Below, one piece after another: positions 61,254 through 64,000 of a DNA stretch of 64,000 bases. Under the pieces are notes generated by a model, which saw only the letters and a program-made list of their open reading frames with translations, was not told where the DNA came from and made no database searches. Positions within the stretch are counted from its first letter, which is position 1. The number at the start of each line of letters is the position of its first letter. Both the position numbers and the translations under genes were made by a program. Location: NCBI RefSeq assembly GCF_965638725.1, contig NC_134949.1:13452951-13516950 (forward strand). The letters run 5' to 3'. The stretch is from Aptenodytes patagonicus (Eukaryota; Chordata; Aves; Sphenisciformes; Spheniscidae).

Positions 61254-62714
61254 CTGTTCTATAGAACACTTTTTGGCATAATTTAAATGTTTATACTATA
61301 GCTTCACTACGTTTTTCTAACTAATCTTGAAAAATTAGCCTTACAGAAGTTCCCTTTGGTTTAGTTCATTCAATGAGGGGAAGAAAAAGAATTCTATCTT
61401 ATTAAAATGCTTTCTGCAACAGTGATGCAATTTAATGCTCTTTTTGGTTTTAACTGTTTACTTAAGTACGCAGTCATAATCATTAAGCACTGTTCCAGAA
61501 TCTTGGGGAAACCCAAAATGGAGGAAGCTGTGGAATCCCTTCCAGAGCTCTCAAATACACTGGCGAGCAAACCCAATTTCCTCTGGAAAGGGGAGGATTG
61601 TGGTTTTCCCAGTTTGATGATCACTTTTCTCTGACTACTATTAGAACATGCTTTCTAGAGGCAGATCCTTACAGCTCATGATTACACTTTTGAACAAGCA
61701 GGAATGTTGCTTTTGGAAAAAATAACCCATTACTGGCATTTCGAAAAAGTAACTCAGAGGTGGGTTGTTCTTAACTTTCCTCTAACCTCAGCCCTCATTT
61801 CAAATTTCACACTGTCACCGCACAACAGTCTCAGCACGATTCTCAGGAACAAGAAACAGATGCTCAGAGTGAAGAGCAGTCAGAACAAGACTGTTGTCCT
61901 ATCTGCCTTCATCCTTGGTTCTGAAAAGGTTTTGTTAAATGGAAAGTTAAACCATTATGTTCCTCAGATTCTCTCTCTTTATCATTTCACATGTATTTTG
62001 TAATTTGGAGAATCTTCTCAGTGTATAAAGAAATATATGTGGGAGTCTTTATTAAAACATTGGCAGACTTTTATTGCCTTACAGTTTGGCATTTCATATT
62101 GCTTTTGAAGTACGTTTCAAGATACAGCATATATTTGAAAGTTTCCAAAATAGTACCAGATTCTAAAGCCTTGGTTTTCTTTAGAAGTTTAGTAAGAGAC
62201 CAAAATAATCCAAAACATTAACTATTTTCAGATTGTGGTTATAAATACTACTTCAATTTATATATTAAACCAATATAAAATAGTAACAAAAGTTCACTTT
62301 TTAATTCATTTCCTTCTCAGGAAATCAAGTGTAAATTCATATTTTTCCAGTGCAGAGTGGCTTTTATTTTTTTTGATACCTTAGTAAAAACTGTATTTTT
62401 CAAGGCTCCTGATTTAAAATCCTAACTAATCATGACATAGAATTAGTCTATTTATGGCTAGAAAAAGCAAGCCTTGCTCTCATTATGCAGTAAGTACTAG
62501 CTGTTTATAGATCTGACAGTTTGTTGGAAGTGATCCAAACCTATAGTGCTATTATTCCTTAGTAAAATTTAAACAGCTGTAGTCATGTAATTCAAAACCC
62601 TGGAAGTCTGCTGCAGTGCTTGTTCTACTTCAGTATACCATGAATGCAGGATGCAGCCAGTCATATAAAGGATTCTCTTCTTCACAGAATGAAAGAAAGA
62701 CGTGAACTACAAAC

Positions 62715-62844
62715 CTGAATGCAACCTGAAAGGTCCAAATAGATGAGCTTGTGACAGCCTTTTCCAGAGCCCAGGTACAGTAAACCTTTGTCTGTGAATT
62801 TTCTGCAGTGAGCTAAACTCAGATACTGTAAATTGGGGAAGCTG
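62715..62844 (-). CDS. FBXL13: FBXL13 exon 1 of 10 in window: LRRs (upstream exons outside)
   Basis: The exon has 1 + 43 codons and donor CAG|gtttgt. The peptide begins SFPNLQYLSLAHCRKFTDKG, followed by LLYLGSGKGCHKLIYLDLSG and CIQ. Two ideal cysteine-type LRR strands (LQYLSLAHCRKFTD and LIYLDLSGCIQ) are present. The acceptor region is 'gcaaagcag', a tandem NAGNAG: AG at 62846-62845 (kept here because it retains the serine and mammalian spacing) or AG at 62843-62842. The preceding exon, expected to end in phase 2, was not found up to 64000. Confidence 0.92.
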
Positions 62845-62845
62845 C

Positions 62846-64000
62846 TTTGCAAAAAAAACAAAACAGAGAGCAAATTATTACAAGGGTATGTTATAGAATC
62901 AAAAGAACATAAAATACCATAGCTAGAGTATTGTGAAAATTACTGTAAAGAAAAGATGTTAGACATGAAAAGAATTATCTCCTTGCTGAAGTTTGAAAGT
63001 CCCTTTCTTCTGCTGCACTTTTTCCTCTGCTCCTTGTATTGCAAATTAGTGGGGGATAGCACTATCATGCAACATATTTCACCGTATGAAAACAGTATCA
63101 TTTTAAAGTTATCCCAAATAACTGCAAAAGTGTATTTTTTAATTGGGATTTTTGTGTGCATACTTTGAAAGGTAATAGACTTTTCAGTATAAGTTTGCTG
63201 GACTGTCTTTGCCATTGATTTTACAAGCAGTGCCTGCTAGAAATGAAAACCAGAACTCTATCAAAGGACGTTGAAAGCATAAATATACAGTTAGATCCTC
63301 TCTGGTCATATAATTATTTAGAAGAGTACTATTAAAAGAATCTGAAAAATTGAAAGGGATACAAAAGGGAATGATACAAAAGGGAATTATCCAAAAGTGA
63401 ATCATCCAATGTTAGGTTTTGACCAATTCTTTTGGAAAACATTTCTTTATTCTAAACATCAGTTAAAAGAAAGCAAACTGTATAAATGGAAAATGTTAAT
63501 CAACAGCACTCTGTAAAAGCAAGAATCTGTACTCTGAGTGTACTTAAGTTTCTATCTGCAGCTTTGGTTTATAACATACTGAAAACTATTCATTTTACTA
63601 AACTACATTTCTAACTGGAATAAATAACAATTGCCACAAGCACCACAAATGAAAGCATACAGAAAATCAAAACCTAGAATTAGGACCTACTGCTTTGGTA
63701 GACATTTAATTGTAGGGATATAGTCATGCAGTTCTGCAAGTCAGCAAAAGTAGGCATTCTGAAGCAAGACGGGAACACCCACTGAGGAGCTGACTACTTA
63801 AGGAGTGGCATACATTTTTGGAACTGACTTTATACTTTCAATATAGAGTGGGGAAACATGCTAACTGGAACTGAACACAAAAAAAAAGAGATAGGAAGCT
63901 GGAAAAGTATGTTATCATAAAAGAAGGATAATACAAAAATATTAAGTAATTAAATATAAGATTACTTATCATGGGGGGGACAAAAAAAGACAACGTGCAT
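62846..64000 (-). other. FBXL13: FBXL13 intron, partial, to window edge
   Basis: At least 1.15 kb of AT-rich intron. It contains a 15-bp minisatellite at 63356-63411. No exon was recognised. Confidence 0.72.
63356..63411. repeat. Minisatellite, 15-bp unit, about 3.7 copies
   Basis: Units: a partial GGGATACAAAA, then GGGAATGATACAAAA, GGGAATTATCCAAAA and GTGAATCATCCAATG. Confidence 0.85.

Larger units (their letters stand above)
54459..62714 (-). other. FBXL13: FBXL13 intron between window exons 1 and 2
   Basis: This intron is about 8.3 kb. A 13-bp tandem repeat lies at 55073-55105, an inverted repeat at 61228-61253, a weak MIR-like patch at 60985-61085 and a possible CR1-tail scrap at about 59800-59820. 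Open frames (for example 56473-56841) have no domain, splice or homology support. No other gene is seen. Confidence 0.72.
19333..64000 (-). other. FBXL13: FBXL13 (DRC6) gene, 3' part: ten exons of LRR domain and C-terminus
   Basis: Ten minus-strand exons, from 62844 to 19559, join in one frame over nine GT-AG introns and total 1354 coding bases (one leftover base plus 451 codons including the stop). The product is a series of cysteine-type LRRs of the F-box/LRR class (pattern L..L.L..C..ITD.G...L) ending in a tail with DPPSWLGYDWDGN, which I recognise as FBXL13. The family protein acts as the substrate receptor of an SCF ubiquitin ligase and, as DRC6, in the nexin-dynein regulatory complex of motile cilia. 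The F-box and N-terminus are upstream, beyond the window. Intron sizes range from 156 bp to about 8.3 kb. The LRRC17 gene nested in this locus in mammals was not seen in these introns. Confidence 0.92.

Noticed and set aside
61500..61610. Segment resembling an old CR1 C-terminus ('gaagctgtggaatccctt')
   Set aside because: Only one block resembles CR1 and the flanking blocks are missing. It is too weak to annotate.
33211..64000. LRRC17, which is nested in FBXL13 in mammals
   Set aside because: No long LRR-coding exon is present on the + strand in any FBXL13 intron in this window. It may lie further upstream of FBXL13's visible part.
1..64000. tRNA, rRNA, CRISPR arrays, endogenous retrovirus or bacterial operons
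   Set aside because: No cloverleaf, rRNA block, regularly spaced repeat array, LTR pair or retroviral frame was recognised on either strand.

Overview
The window is a stretch of a bird nuclear genome. The evidence is several CR1 LINE insertions with the avian-type CR1 3' end (octamer-like ATTCTATG repeats, no long poly(A) tail), AT-rich introns, canonical GT-AG splice sites, and exons of two vertebrate genes whose convergent neighbourhood is also found in mammals (FAM185A and FBXL13, human 7q22). The species cannot be resolved; the young CR1 copies point to a bird, probably outside the chicken lineage. There are no bacterial, plasmid, CRISPR or viral genes. I found no undescribed biological system; the noteworthy signals concern retrotransposon insertions and splice-site architecture.

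Layout. Positions 1 to about 17.5 kb carry the 3' part of FAM185A on the + strand: three coding exons (6204-6299, 8570-8704, 16628-16743) joined in phase 1, then a 3' UTR with AATAAA signals. Earlier exons lie outside the window. About 17.6-19.5 kb is an AT-rich intergenic gap between two convergent 3' ends. From 19.5 kb to the window end lies the 3' part of FBXL13 on the - strand: ten consecutive exons (62844 down to 19559) encode about 450 residues of cysteine-type leucine-rich repeats plus the C-terminal tail, in one frame across all nine junctions. The F-box and N-terminal exons are beyond position 64000.

Repeats. Three relatively young CR1 copies are present: copy 1 at 19802-20815 (+), copy 2 at 30955-32788 (-) and copy 3 at 50408-52630 (-). 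Older CR1 remnants lie at 1-85, 1288-1982, 12167-12485, 20957-21445, 37205-37582 and 47908-47975. A MIR-like SINE lies at 15975-16117. Most of the remaining sequence is non-coding intron with simple repeats.

FBXL13 is an F-box/LRR protein known as an SCF ubiquitin-ligase substrate receptor and as ciliary dynein regulatory complex subunit DRC6. FAM185A is a poorly characterised protein with a DUF4097 (putative adhesin) domain. Nothing in the sequence links the two genes functionally beyond their convergent arrangement. The most interesting local event is copy 1, which sits 28 bp from the splice acceptor of the last FBXL13 exon, inside its polypyrimidine tract.
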